Positions 16,497 through 25,384 of a stretch of 64,000 nt of DNA are shown here, piece after piece (positions within the stretch are counted from its first letter, which is position 1; each line of letters starts with the position of its first letter). The DNA comes from Roseateles_B sp041905785 (GTDB lineage: Bacteria; Pseudomonadota; Gammaproteobacteria; Burkholderiales; Burkholderiaceae_C). The notes beneath the pieces were generated by a model. That model ran no database searches, had not been told where the DNA came from, and saw only the letters and a program-made list of their open reading frames with translations. The translations under genes were made by a program, and so were the position numbers. Location of the stretch: contig JAYRKJ010000025.1 in NCBI GenBank assembly GCA_041905785.1, forward strand, positions 4,776 to 68,775, read 5' to 3'.

Positions 16497-17372
16497 ATGG
16501 CCAAACGATTCCAACATGTGGCGATTGTGGGCAAGCACCAGGCGCGTGGCATCCGTCCTGTCCTGGAAGAGATTGCCGAATTCTTGGCCCATCAAGGCCT
16601 GGAGGTTTCCCTGGAGCGCGACACCGCGCTGAACACGGGGATCACCGCCTATGACGCGCTGGACAACACCGAGCTGGGCCAGCGCTGCGACCTGGCCATC
16701 GTGGTCGGCGGCGACGGCACCATGCTGGGCTTCGCCCGTGAAATGGCCCGCCACGGCACCCCGCTGGTAGGCATCAACCAGGGCCGCCTGGGCTTCATCA
16801 CCGACATCTCCATCGAACGCTTCCGCGAGGCGCTGGCGCCCATCCTGGCCGGTGACTACGACGCCGAGCAGCGGGCCATGCTGGAAGGCGAGGTCTGGCG
16901 GGACAACGCCATCATCTTCGAGGGCGTGGCACTCAATGACGTGGTGGTGAGCCGCGGCGCCACCGCCTCCATGGTCGAGCTGCGGGTGGACGTGGGCGAT
17001 GAGTTCGTCGCCAATATGCGGGCAGACGGCGTCATCGTGGCCTCGCCCACCGGGTCCACCGCCTATTCGCTGTCGGCGGGCGGGCCCATCCTGCACCCCA
17101 GCATTGCCGGCTGGGTGCTGGTGCCCATCGCCTCGCACGCGCTGTCCAACCGGCCCATCGTGCTGCCGGACCGCGGCGAGGTGAGTCTGGAGATCGTGGC
17201 CGGACGCGATGCCAGCGTGAACTTCGACATGCAAAGCCTGGCCAGCCTGCTGCACGGCGACCGCATCACCGTGCGGCGCTCGGCCCACACCGTTTCCTTC
17301 CTCCACCCCAAGGGCTGGAGCTACTACGCCACCCTGCGCCGCAAACTGCGCTGGTATGAAGGCGTGAGCTGA
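16497..17372 (+). CDS. nadK: NAD kinase
   Basis: 291 residues; phosphorylates NAD to NADP with ATP or polyphosphate. Start chosen at ATG 16497 (MAKRFQHVAIVGKH), the family-typical N-terminus, although the frame is open much further upstream. Key motifs are VVGGDGTMLGFAR (the GGDGT catalytic loop) and SPTGSTAYSLSAGGPI (nucleotide binding). It is followed 26 bp later by recN in the same direction. Confidence 0.96.
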   Translation: MAKRFQHVAIVGKHQARGIRPVLEEIAEFLAHQGLEVSLERDTALNTGITAYDALDNTELGQRCDLAIVVGGDGTMLGFAREMARHGTPLVGINQGRLGFITDISIERFREALAPILAGDYDAEQRAMLEGEVWRDNAIIFEGVALNDVVVSRGATASMVELRVDVGDEFVANMRADGVIVASPTGSTAYSLSAGGPILHPSIAGWVLVPIASHALSNRPIVLPDRGEVSLEIVAGRDASVNFDMQSLASLLHGDRITVRRSAHTVSFLHPKGWSYYATLRRKLRWYEGVS

Positions 17373-17398
17373 TCCCCGTCCACCTCAAACCCTGCCCG

Positions 17399-19114
17399 AT
17401 GCTGCGCCGCCTCAGCCTTCGTGACTTCGTGATCGTGCCCGCGCTGGAACTGGACTTCGGCGCCGGCTTTGCCGCGCTGACCGGCGAGACCGGCGCCGGC
17501 AAGTCCATCCTGATCGACGCCTTGCAGCTGGCGCTGGGCCAGCGCGGCGATGCGGGCGTGGTGCGTGAAGGCGCGGCACGCGCCGAGATCAGCGCCGAGT
17601 TCGACTGCCCCGCCTCGCTGGGGGGCTGGCTGGAGGAAGGCGGCTTCGAGTGCGATTCTGAGTGCGCGTCCGACACCCTGCTGCTGCGTCGCGTGATCGA
17701 CGCCCAAGGCAAGAGCCGCGCCTGGATCAACGGCAGCAGCGCCACCGTGGCCCAGTTGCGCGAGCTGGCCGACCACCTGCTGGACATCCACGGCCAGCAT
17801 GCCTGGCAAGGCCTGACGCGCGGGCCTTCCGTGCGCGAGCTGCTGGACGGCTATGCCCAGGTCGACGCCCGCGCCGTGGCCCAGGCCTACGGCACCTGGC
17901 GCCAGGCCCGCGAGACCCTGGAGCAGGCCCGCGGCCAGCAGGCCCTGCTCTCCAGCGAGCATGAGCGCCTGAGCTGGCAGCTGGGCGAGATCGAACGGCT
18001 GGCGCCCGGCGAGGACGAGTGGGACGGCCTCAACAGCGAGCACCAGCGCCTGGCGCACTCGCAGTCGCTGATGGACGCTGCCCGCCAGGCCCTGGATGCG
18101 CTCAGCGAGGCCGAGCTCAACGCCGAGTCGCTGACGCAGCAGGCGCTGGACGGCCTGCAGGACGTGCTCGGCTATGACGCCAGCCTGGCGCCGGCAGTCG
18201 AGGCGCTGCTGGGTGCCCAGGCCCAGCTCCAGGATGCCGCGCACACGCTCAGCGCCTATCTGCACGGCGCCGAGCTGGACCCGGAGCGCCTGCAGCAGTT
18301 GGACGAGCGCCTCTCGGCCTGGATGCAGCTGGCGCGCCGCTACCGCCGCCAGCCCGCCGACCTGCCCGCGCTGCACCAGGAATGGAAGGCCGAGCTGGCC
18401 CGCCTGGATGCTGCCACCGACCTGGACGCGCTGGAGCGCCAACTGGCATCGGCGCGCAAGGACTTCGACACCCAGGCCGCCGCCCTCAGCAAGGCCCGCA
18501 AGGCCGCAGCGCCGCGGCTGGCGGCTGCCGTCACGCAGGCGATGCAGCAGCTGGGCATGGCCGGCGGCGTCTTCGAGATCGCGCTGCTGCCGCAGGACGA
18601 GCCGCAGAGCTTCGGCCTGGAGTCCGCGGAATTCCTCGTCGCCGGTCATGCCGGCAGCACGCCGCGGCCGCTGGCCAAGGTGGCCTCCGGGGGAGAGCTC
18701 TCGCGCATCGCCCTGGCGATTGCCGTCACCACCTGCCAGCACAGCGGCGGCGCCGGCACCCTGATCTTCGACGAGATCGACGCCGGCGTCGGCGGCGCCG
18801 TGGCCGAGACGGTGGGCCGCCTGATGAAGCAGCTGGGCCGGGACCGCCAGGTGCTGGCCGTCACGCACCTTCCCCAGGTGGCCGCCTGCGCTGACCAGCA
18901 TTTCGTGGTGGCCAAGGCGCTGAAGGATGGCGCCACCTGCTCCGAGGTCCGCGTCGTGGCCGGCGAGCAGCGCGTGGCCGAGATCGCCCGCATGCTGGGC
19001 GGCGAGCGCCTGTCCTCCACCAGCCTGGCCCATGCGCAGGAGATGCTGGACCTGTCGGCCCGGGTGGCTGCCCGTGGCGCCGAGACCGCCCGCCCGCGAA
19101 AGGCCAAGCCATGA
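17399..19114 (+). CDS. recN: DNA repair protein RecN
   Basis: 571 residues, an SMC-like ATPase that acts in double-strand-break repair. Walker A is in the N-terminus (GETGAGKS), followed by a long coiled-coil-rich middle, the ABC signature (KVASGGELSRIALAI) and Walker B (LIFDEIDAGVGG) at the C-terminus. It overlaps rapZ by 4 nt (ATGA), indicating coupled translation. In many bacteria recN is LexA-regulated; no clear LexA box was seen in the 26-bp gap to nadK, so it is probably read from upstream. Confidence 0.96.
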   Translation: MLRRLSLRDFVIVPALELDFGAGFAALTGETGAGKSILIDALQLALGQRGDAGVVREGAARAEISAEFDCPASLGGWLEEGGFECDSECASDTLLLRRVIDAQGKSRAWINGSSATVAQLRELADHLLDIHGQHAWQGLTRGPSVRELLDGYAQVDARAVAQAYGTWRQARETLEQARGQQALLSSEHERLSWQLGEIERLAPGEDEWDGLNSEHQRLAHSQSLMDAARQALDALSEAELNAESLTQQALDGLQDVLGYDASLAPAVEALLGAQAQLQDAAHTLSAYLHGAELDPERLQQLDERLSAWMQLARRYRRQPADLPALHQEWKAELARLDAATDLDALERQLASARKDFDTQAAALSKARKAAAPRLAAAVTQAMQQLGMAGGVFEIALLPQDEPQSFGLESAEFLVAGHAGSTPRPLAKVASGGELSRIALAIAVTTCQHSGGAGTLIFDEIDAGVGGAVAETVGRLMKQLGRDRQVLAVTHLPQVAACADQHFVVAKALKDGATCSEVRVVAGEQRVAEIARMLGGERLSSTSLAHAQEMLDLSARVAARGAETARPRKAKP

Positions 19115-20028
19115 AGAAAGCCAAGCCCGAAGCGCGCGAGCAGAGCGACGTGGTGCTGGTCACCGGCGTGTCCGGCGGCGGCAAGTCCATCGCCATGCAT
19201 GCGCTGGAGGACGCCGGCTTCTTCTGCGTGGACAACCTGCCGCCGGAGCTGCTGCTGGACTTCCTGAAGCTGGAGCAGCAGCGCGGCAAGCGCCGCGTGG
19301 CCATTGCCGTGGACGTGCGCAGCGCCGGCTCGCTGCCGCACCTGCTGCCCCTGGTCAAGCAGTTGCGCAGCGAGGGCGTGGCCCTGCGCTCCATCTTTCT
19401 GGACGCCAACACCGAAACCCTGATGCGGCGCTTCTCCGAGACGCGCCGCCCGCATCCCCTGCGCCAGCACCCCATCACGGCCGGGCCGGGCAAGGAGAAC
19501 GGCGAGGACGAGCACCGCGCGCTGCTGGACGCCATCCAGCTGGAGCGCGAGTTGCTGGCCGCCTTGCGGGTGGAGTCCACCGTGATCGACACCAGCCAGC
19601 TGCGCCCCGCCCAGCTGCGGGCCTGGGTGCGGGACCTGGTGGTGGTCTCCGGCGAGTCGCTGACGCTGGTGTTCGAGTCCTTCGCCTTCAAGCACGGCGT
19701 GCCCAGCGACGCCGACTTCGTCTTCGACGTGCGCGTGCTGCCCAACCCCTATTACGACCGCGAACTGCGCCCCCTCACCGGCCGCGATGAACCGGTGGCC
19801 AAGTTCCTGGGGGCGCAGCCCGAAGTGCGGCTGATGCTGAGCCAGATCAGCGCCTTCATCGCCCAGTGGCTGCCGAACTTCTCGGCCGACCAGCGCAGCT
19901 ACCTGACGGTGGCCATCGGCTGCACGGGCGGCCAGCATCGCTCGGTCTATCTGGTGGAAACGCTGTGCCGGCAGTTCGCCTACCACGGGCAGGTGCTGAA
20001 GAGGCACCGCGAGCTGGACGCCAAGTGA
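19111..20028 (+). CDS. rapZ: RNase adapter protein RapZ
   Basis: 305 residues. The N-terminal P-loop GVSGGGKS and the C-terminal stretch GCTGGQHRSVYLVE identify RapZ (YvcJ family), a nucleotide- and RNA-binding protein; in Enterobacteria it directs RNase E to the GlmZ sRNA to control glucosamine-6-phosphate synthesis. The role in Burkholderiales is not established. Starts within the recN stop codon. Confidence 0.94.
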   Translation: MKKAKPEAREQSDVVLVTGVSGGGKSIAMHALEDAGFFCVDNLPPELLLDFLKLEQQRGKRRVAIAVDVRSAGSLPHLLPLVKQLRSEGVALRSIFLDANTETLMRRFSETRRPHPLRQHPITAGPGKENGEDEHRALLDAIQLERELLAALRVESTVIDTSQLRPAQLRAWVRDLVVVSGESLTLVFESFAFKHGVPSDADFVFDVRVLPNPYYDRELRPLTGRDEPVAKFLGAQPEVRLMLSQISAFIAQWLPNFSADQRSYLTVAIGCTGGQHRSVYLVETLCRQFAYHGQVLKRHRELDAK

Positions 20029-20050
20029 CTCGAAAGACGCGAGGGCGGGC

Positions 20051-20404
20051 ATGGCCTGGCTGATCACCAAGTACCTGATCACCGCCGGGCTGGTGGTGGG
20101 CATCTCGGAGCTGGCCAAGCGCAGCGAGCGCCTGGGCGGCCTGGTGGCGGCCCTGCCGCTGGTCACGCTGCTGACGCTGATCTGGCTCTATGTGGAGCGC
20201 CAGCCCAGCCAGCGCATCGCCAACCATGCCTGGTACACCTTCTGGTACGTGCTGCCCACCCTGCCCATGTTCCTGGCCTTTCCGTGGATGCTGTCGCGCT
20301 GGGGCTTCTGGGGCGCGCTCGCCGGCTCGGCGGGCCTCACCCTGTTGTGCTTCGTGCTGACGGCCTGGGCCGTCAGGCCGCTGGGCGTGATCCTGCTGGA
20401 CTGA
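20051..20404 (+). CDS. DUF3147 family membrane protein
   Basis: 117 residues, almost entirely hydrophobic with about four transmembrane helices (ITKYLITAGLVVGI, LVAALPLVTLLTLIWL, FWYVLPTLPMFLAF, GSAGLTLLCFVLTAWAV). The layout and the conserved polar YVERQP loop match DUF3147, whose function is unknown. Lies 22 bp after rapZ and is probably co-transcribed; convergent with the next gene. Confidence 0.8.
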   Translation: MAWLITKYLITAGLVVGISELAKRSERLGGLVAALPLVTLLTLIWLYVERQPSQRIANHAWYTFWYVLPTLPMFLAFPWMLSRWGFWGALAGSAGLTLLCFVLTAWAVRPLGVILLD

Positions 20405-20440
20405 GCACCCTTCGGCGATCCGGCCGCGCAACCACCGGCA

Positions 20441-20767
20441 TCAGCCCGCCTGCGGGGGCTCCCGGCCCTGGCCGGCTGGGTTCTTGTCCGGCAAACCGCT
20501 GCTGAGCAGCACCATGGCCACCACCGACGCGCCCGGCACCAGCGCCATGACCGCAACCCAGGGCCATACCGAACGGCCGGCGCGGTGCAGGGCCACGCCC
20601 ACATAGGCCACGTGGGCGATGATGCTCACCGCCACGCCCAAGCCGCCGAAGATGGCCCGCACCGCGCTGTCGCTTTCCTCGCTGGACACCACCAGCCACA
20701 GGCAGACCGCAAAGGCCAGCGCTGCCAGCATGGCGGACTCAAGAGCGTTCTTGACCTGGTCATTCAT
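20441..20767 (-). CDS. Small hypothetical membrane protein
   Basis: 108 residues from ATG 20767 (MNDQVKNALESAM). Three hydrophobic segments are visible: AALAFAVCLWLVV, FGGLGVAVSIIAHVAYVGV and VWPWVAVMALVPGASVVAMVL, with a short polar C-terminal tail. No family recognised. An upstream in-frame extension would be proline-rich and is unlikely to be real. About 170 bp of unassigned sequence separates it from the mutY end. Confidence 0.65.
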   Translation of the reverse strand: MNDQVKNALESAMLAALAFAVCLWLVVSSEESDSAVRAIFGGLGVAVSIIAHVAYVGVALHRAGRSVWPWVAVMALVPGASVVAMVLLSSGLPDKNPAGQGREPPQAG

Positions 20768-20937
20768 GTCAGCGCGTGGGAAATGGGGTGGAGGGGTGGG
20801 GGGATGGCGGGGAATCGGGAACGGGCGGGGCGCAAGCATACGCGCAATCCCGCCCTTGGATCAAAGGTTTGACACCCGGGAAAGCGCGGAGGCGCCCGGC
20901 CGCAGTCGCGCAGGGCGTCCAGCAGGGCCGTGGCCGC

Positions 20938-21996
20938 TCAGCCCAGCAGCTTCTTCAATGGAGCGGGCAGCGCATAGCGCCCCAGCTCCTCGCGCGCCAC
21001 CCAGGCCCCATCGCCGGGCTTCACGGACTGATCCAGCAGCAGGCGGCGCGGATGCAGCACCCAGTCGAAATGCGTCAGCGCGTGCTCGATCCGCGGCAGC
21101 GGCTGCGGCGCGGCGGTGGACAGCTGACGCGCCCGCGCCTCCAGCTGCGTCTCATCCTCGTACAGCGGCAGGCTCCACAGGCCGGCCCAGACGCCCGGCG
21201 CAGGCCGCTGCTCCAGCCAGATCCGCCCCTCATGCTCCAGCCACAGCCACCAATGCTCGCGACGGCTGCGCTTGAGCTTGCGCGTCTTGACGGGGAACAG
21301 CGCTGCCTTGCCCAGGCGCTGCGCCTCGCAAAGGCCCTGGACCGGGCACAGCAGGCATTGCGGCGAGCGGGTGCTGCACAGGCTGGCCCCCAGGTCCATC
21401 AGACCCTGGGTGTAGGCCGACATGTCCGCGGCCCGCTCGGGCAGCAGCGCCTGCGCATGGCGCCAGAGCCGCTTTTCCTGGGCGCTGGAGGCCAGGTCGC
21501 CATCGAAGGCCAGCAGCCGCCCCAGCACGCGCTTCACATTGCCGTCGAGGATGGCCACGCGCTCGTCGAAGCAGAAGGAGGCGATGGCTGCCGCCGTCGA
21601 GCGGCCGATGCCGGGCAGCTCGGCCAAGCCATCGGCACTGCGCGGAAAGGCACCGCCATGCTGTTCGCGCACGGCCTGGGCGCAGCGGTGCAGATTGCGG
21701 GCCCGGCTGTAGTAGCCCAGGCCCTGCCACATGGCCAGCACCTCGTCCAGGTGCGCCTCGGCCAGGGCCTGCACCGTGGGGAAGCGCTCCAGAAAGCGCT
21801 GGTAGTAGCCCAGCACGGTGCTCACCTGGGTCTGCTGCAGCATGATTTCAGAGAGCCACACGCGGTAGGGATCGCGCGTCTGCTGCCAGGGCAGGGCATG
21901 GCGGCCATGCTGGCGCTGCCAGGCCACCAGGCGCGGCGCGAAGTCGGGCGCCAGTGCAGCCACGATGGGCTCGAAGGGATCGGGGGAGGCACTCAA
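20938..21996 (-). CDS. mutY: Adenine DNA glycosylase MutY
   Basis: 352 residues; removes adenine mispaired with 8-oxoguanine. Catalytic glutamate region WLSEIMLQQTQV, helix-hairpin-helix LPGIGRSTAAAI, catalytic aspartate in VAILDGNVKRVLGR, and the [4Fe-4S] cluster motif C-x6-C-x2-C-x5-C (CSTRSPQCLLCPVQGLC) are all present, followed by the NUDIX-like C-terminal 8-oxoG sensor. No ATG fits: the likely start is TTG at 21996, 8 nt after the mutM stop, suggesting coupling to mutM. The two enzymes act in the same GO repair system. Confidence 0.93.
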   Translation of the reverse strand: MSASPDPFEPIVAALAPDFAPRLVAWQRQHGRHALPWQQTRDPYRVWLSEIMLQQTQVSTVLGYYQRFLERFPTVQALAEAHLDEVLAMWQGLGYYSRARNLHRCAQAVREQHGGAFPRSADGLAELPGIGRSTAAAIASFCFDERVAILDGNVKRVLGRLLAFDGDLASSAQEKRLWRHAQALLPERAADMSAYTQGLMDLGASLCSTRSPQCLLCPVQGLCEAQRLGKAALFPVKTRKLKRSRREHWWLWLEHEGRIWLEQRPAPGVWAGLWSLPLYEDETQLEARARQLSTAAPQPLPRIEHALTHFDWVLHPRRLLLDQSVKPGDGAWVAREELGRYALPAPLKKLLG

Positions 21997-22003
21997 GATC
22001 GGC

Positions 22004-22822
22004 TCAGGAACGGGTTTGGCAACGAGGACAGAAAAAGGTCGAGCGCTGGCCCTGCAACATGCGCCGCACCGGCGTGCCGCAGACCCGGCAGTTCTGGCCT
22101 TCCCGGCCATAGACCTGGGCCTGCATCTGGAAGCTGCCGGCCACGCCGTGGGCGTCCCTGAAGTCGCGCAGGGTCGTGCCGCCGGCCTCCAGGGCCTGGG
22201 CCAGCACCTGGCGCACGCTGGCGGCCAGGCGCTCGGCGCGCGCTCGGCTGAGGCGCCCCGCCGGGCTGGCGGGATGAATGCCGGCCAGGAACAAGGCCTC
22301 GCAAGCGTAGATATTGCCCGCACCGACCACGATGTCGCCCGCCAGCAGGGCCTGCTTGATGGCCACGCGCCGGCCCTTCAGGCGCTCGTGCAGATAGGCA
22401 CCGGTAAAGCGCTCGTCAAAAGGCTCCAGCCCGAGGCCGGCCAGCAGCCGGGACACGGGCGGCTCATCCAGCCCCGGTGACCAGACCACGGCTCCGAAGC
22501 GGCGCGGGTCATGCAGACGCAGCAAGCCGCGGTCGGTCTGCAGATCGAAATGGTCATGAGGGCCCGCCGGCCCGAGATCGCGCCCGAAGGCCAGCGATCC
22601 GGACATGCCCAGATGCAGCAGCAGGCCCTCCTCTCCCACGGGCAGCCAGAGGTACTTGCCGCGGCGCTGGGCCAGTCCGGCCCGCTGCCCCAGCAGCCGC
22701 TCAGGCGCGCAGCCCAGCGGCCAGCGCAGCGGCTTGCCCAGGCGCAGGGACTGCACCGTCGCGCCCAGGATGGCGTCGGCAAAACTGCGGCGGGTGACTT
22801 CGACTTCGGGCAGCTCGGGCAT
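22004..22822 (-). CDS. mutM: Formamidopyrimidine-DNA glycosylase
   Basis: 272 residues. The start is set by the invariant N-terminus MPELPEVE (catalytic Pro2 and Glu3), so the ATG three codons upstream is rejected. The C-terminal zinc finger C-x2-C...C-x2-C (CRVC, CPRC) closes the protein. Excises 8-oxoguanine and formamidopyrimidines. Forms an operon with mutY directly downstream and is divergent from the TPR gene across 133 bp. Confidence 0.96.
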   Translation of the reverse strand: MPELPEVEVTRRSFADAILGATVQSLRLGKPLRWPLGCAPERLLGQRAGLAQRRGKYLWLPVGEEGLLLHLGMSGSLAFGRDLGPAGPHDHFDLQTDRGLLRLHDPRRFGAVVWSPGLDEPPVSRLLAGLGLEPFDERFTGAYLHERLKGRRVAIKQALLAGDIVVGAGNIYACEALFLAGIHPASPAGRLSRARAERLAASVRQVLAQALEAGGTTLRDFRDAHGVAGSFQMQAQVYGREGQNCRVCGTPVRRMLQGQRSTFFCPRCQTRS

Positions 22823-22955
22823 GGGCGGCATGATACGCAGGCGCGATTCGACATGGCCTGGGCGCGCTGCTCAGGGTGTCCTAAGGGAGGGCGGGCCCGT
22901 CATGCCTAGAATGGGTCGGCAGGCCGCGATGCGGCCGGCGTCCTCTGGAGATTTC

Positions 22956-24746
22956 ATGCCGCGTTCCCCGTTCCTGCAGCTGTCCCCCTCACAGCTGGCC
23001 CTGGCCTGCGCCCTGGCGCTGGGCACCCTTGCCCTGTCTGCCCGCGCCGACGATGCGGATGCCGGGGACAAGCCCGCCACACCGCCCGCGCTGCCCATCC
23101 AGAACTCCAATATGGACGCCCCCATGTTCTACCAGCTGCTGGTGGGCGAGATGGAGCTGCGCTCGGGCGAGGTCGGCGTGGCCTACCAGGTGCTGCTGGA
23201 CGCGGCCCGGCGCACGCAGGACGAGGCGCTGTACAAGCGCGTCGTGCAGATCGCGCTGCAAGGCCGTGCCGGCGAGCAGGCGCTGGTCGCCGCCAAGGCC
23301 TGGCGGGACGGCGTTCCCAGTTCGATCGAGGCCCACCAGACCACGCTGCAGCTGCTGGCCCTGCTGAACAAGCCGCAGGAGACGGCCGCGCCGCTGCAAA
23401 GCCTGCTGAAGCTGGGCACCGAGCAGCAGTCGCAGGCCCTGCTGCACTCCCTGCCGGGCCTGTTCACCCGCGCACCCGAGCCGCAAGCCGTGTTGACCGC
23501 ACTGCAGCCCGCACTGCAGGCCGCGGCCATGAAACCCGCCCTGCGCCAGAGCGCCCTGCTGTGCGAAGCCCGTCTGCAGTTGGCTGCCGGCCACGCGGCG
23601 CCTGCCTGGACGCTCGCCGAGGAGGTGCTGAAGCAGGACCCGGGCCAGGAAGAAGCCCTGGGGCTGGCCCTGGACCTCATGAACCGAGAGCCGGCGGCCG
23701 AAGCGCCCGTGCGCGCCATGCTGGACGCCCACCCCGGCAACCACGGCCTGCGCATGGCCTACGCCCGTGCACTGGCCCGCTCGCAGCGGCTGATCGAAGC
23801 GGCCGGCGAGTTCCGCCGCCTGACGGTCGAACAGCCCGATCAACCCACGCCCTGGTACGCACTGGGCTCCATTGAACTGGAACTGCGCCACCCCGAGCGC
23901 GCCGAGCCGGCTCTGCAGGCCTTCCTGAAGAGGCTGGAGGACTCGACCGCCGGCGCCGAACTCAGCGACGCCGGCCGCGACGCCCGCCAGCAAGCCTGGC
24001 TGCTGCTCTCGCGCGTGGCCGAGCAGCGCAAGGATTGGAAGACGGCGCAGGCCTGGCTGGACAAGATCGACGCCGCCGCGCCGCGCGCCGACCTCAGCTA
24101 TCGCAAGGCCCTGCTGCTGGCCCGCCAAGGTCATCTGGAGCAGGCGCGCCAGCTCATCCAGGCGCTGCCGGGCGAGACCGACGAGCAGGTCCGCAGCCGC
24201 TTCATGGCCGAGTCCCAGCTGCTGCGCGACATGCAGCAGTGGGCCGCCGCCTACGAGCTGCTGGGGCAGGCCACCGCCCGCCTGCCGGCCGACGCCGACC
24301 TGCTGTACGAGCAGGCCATGATGGCCGAGAAGCTCAACCGTCTGGACGAAATGGAGCAGCAGCTGCGCCGCACCATCGCGATCAGCCCCAGGCACTACCA
24401 CGCCTACAACGCCCTGGGCTACTCGCTGGCCGATCGCAAGCTGCGGCTGGACGAGGCCCGCGAGCTCATCGTCAAGGCCCTGAGCCTGGCCCCCAAGGAG
24501 CCCGCCATCGTCGACAGCATGGGCTGGGTGGAGTACCGCCTGGGCCGTCTGCAGGAGGCCGAGCGCTGGCTCGTCCAGGCCTATGCCGCCCGGCCCGACG
24601 GTGACGTCGCCGCGCACCTGGGCGAGGTGCTGTGGCAGTCCGGCCAGAAGGACAAGGCGCGCCAGATCTGGACCGAAGGGCTGCAGCACGAGCCCGGCAA
24701 CGAGGCCATCCTGGAAACCCGCCAACGCCTGCAGGCCGCCCCTTGA
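22956..24746 (+). CDS. Tetratricopeptide-repeat protein, exported
   Basis: 596 residues from ATG 22956, with TGGAG 6 nt upstream. The N-terminus is a signal peptide (LALACALALGTLALSARA). The rest is helical repeats of TPR type, clearest in the last 200 residues (ADLLYEQAMMAEKLNRLDEM, YNALGYSLADRKLRLDEA, MGWVEYRLGRLQEAERWL). In beta- and gammaproteobacteria a TPR protein of this kind sits just before lolB. Its own role is not settled; a periplasmic or outer-membrane scaffold is plausible. It overlaps lolB by 4 nt. Confidence 0.85.
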   Translation: MPRSPFLQLSPSQLALACALALGTLALSARADDADAGDKPATPPALPIQNSNMDAPMFYQLLVGEMELRSGEVGVAYQVLLDAARRTQDEALYKRVVQIALQGRAGEQALVAAKAWRDGVPSSIEAHQTTLQLLALLNKPQETAAPLQSLLKLGTEQQSQALLHSLPGLFTRAPEPQAVLTALQPALQAAAMKPALRQSALLCEARLQLAAGHAAPAWTLAEEVLKQDPGQEEALGLALDLMNREPAAEAPVRAMLDAHPGNHGLRMAYARALARSQRLIEAAGEFRRLTVEQPDQPTPWYALGSIELELRHPERAEPALQAFLKRLEDSTAGAELSDAGRDARQQAWLLLSRVAEQRKDWKTAQAWLDKIDAAAPRADLSYRKALLLARQGHLEQARQLIQALPGETDEQVRSRFMAESQLLRDMQQWAAAYELLGQATARLPADADLLYEQAMMAEKLNRLDEMEQQLRRTIAISPRHYHAYNALGYSLADRKLRLDEARELIVKALSLAPKEPAIVDSMGWVEYRLGRLQEAERWLVQAYAARPDGDVAAHLGEVLWQSGQKDKARQIWTEGLQHEPGNEAILETRQRLQAAP

Positions 24747-25336
24747 TCCCGCGTCAGCGCCCCCGTGCCCGGCGCCTGGCCCTGGCGCTGCTGTGCGCAG
24801 CCCTGGCCGCCTGCGCGCATGCGCCGCTGGGCGCCGACGCGCGCGCCCTGCCCGCCGCAAGCGTGCCGGGCGCGCCAATAGCACCCATATTCAGCGGCAA
24901 GCTGAGCGTGCAGATCCCACCTCAACCCGGTCGGCGCGTCGCCCAGGGCGGCAGCGGCAGCTTTGAGCTGCTGGGCGACGCCAGCCAGGGCCAGCTGGAG
25001 CTGTCCTCGCCCACCGGTTCCCTGCTCGCCCGTGTGCGCTGGACCCCCACCAGCGTCAGCCTTGAGCGCCCCCAGGAACAGCGCAGTTACGACAGCCTGG
25101 ACGCCCTGACCCTGGAGCTGCTGGGGGAGTCGGTGCCCGTCGCCGCCCTTTTCGACTGGCTGCGCGGCCAGCCCTGGGCAGGCGCGCCCGCCGCGCCGCT
25201 GCAAGGGCCTTCGGTCGGCTTCGAGCAACTGGGCTGGCGGGTCGAAACCGATCGCCTGACGGAGGGCGTGCTCCTCGCCACCCAGCTCGCTGCCCCCGCC
25301 GCCGTCCTGCGCGTGCGCCTCGCCCGCGAGGACTGA
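24743..25336 (+). CDS. lolB: Outer-membrane lipoprotein LolB
   Basis: 197 residues from a TTG start overlapping the previous stop (TTGA). Signal peptide with lipobox LAAC (LCAALAAC). The region IFSGKLSVQIPP, with GSFELLGD and LELSSPTG strands, fits the LolB beta-sheet that receives lipoproteins from LolA and inserts them in the outer membrane. Sequence conservation in this family is low; context (TPR gene before, ispE after) strongly supports the call. Confidence 0.85.
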   Translation: MIPRQRPRARRLALALLCAALAACAHAPLGADARALPAASVPGAPIAPIFSGKLSVQIPPQPGRRVAQGGSGSFELLGDASQGQLELSSPTGSLLARVRWTPTSVSLERPQEQRSYDSLDALTLELLGESVPVAALFDWLRGQPWAGAPAAPLQGPSVGFEQLGWRVETDRLTEGVLLATQLAAPAAVLRVRLARED

Positions 25337-25384
25337 GCCCGCGCCAGGCATACTGCGCCCAGCCCGCCCCCATCGCCCCCAGAC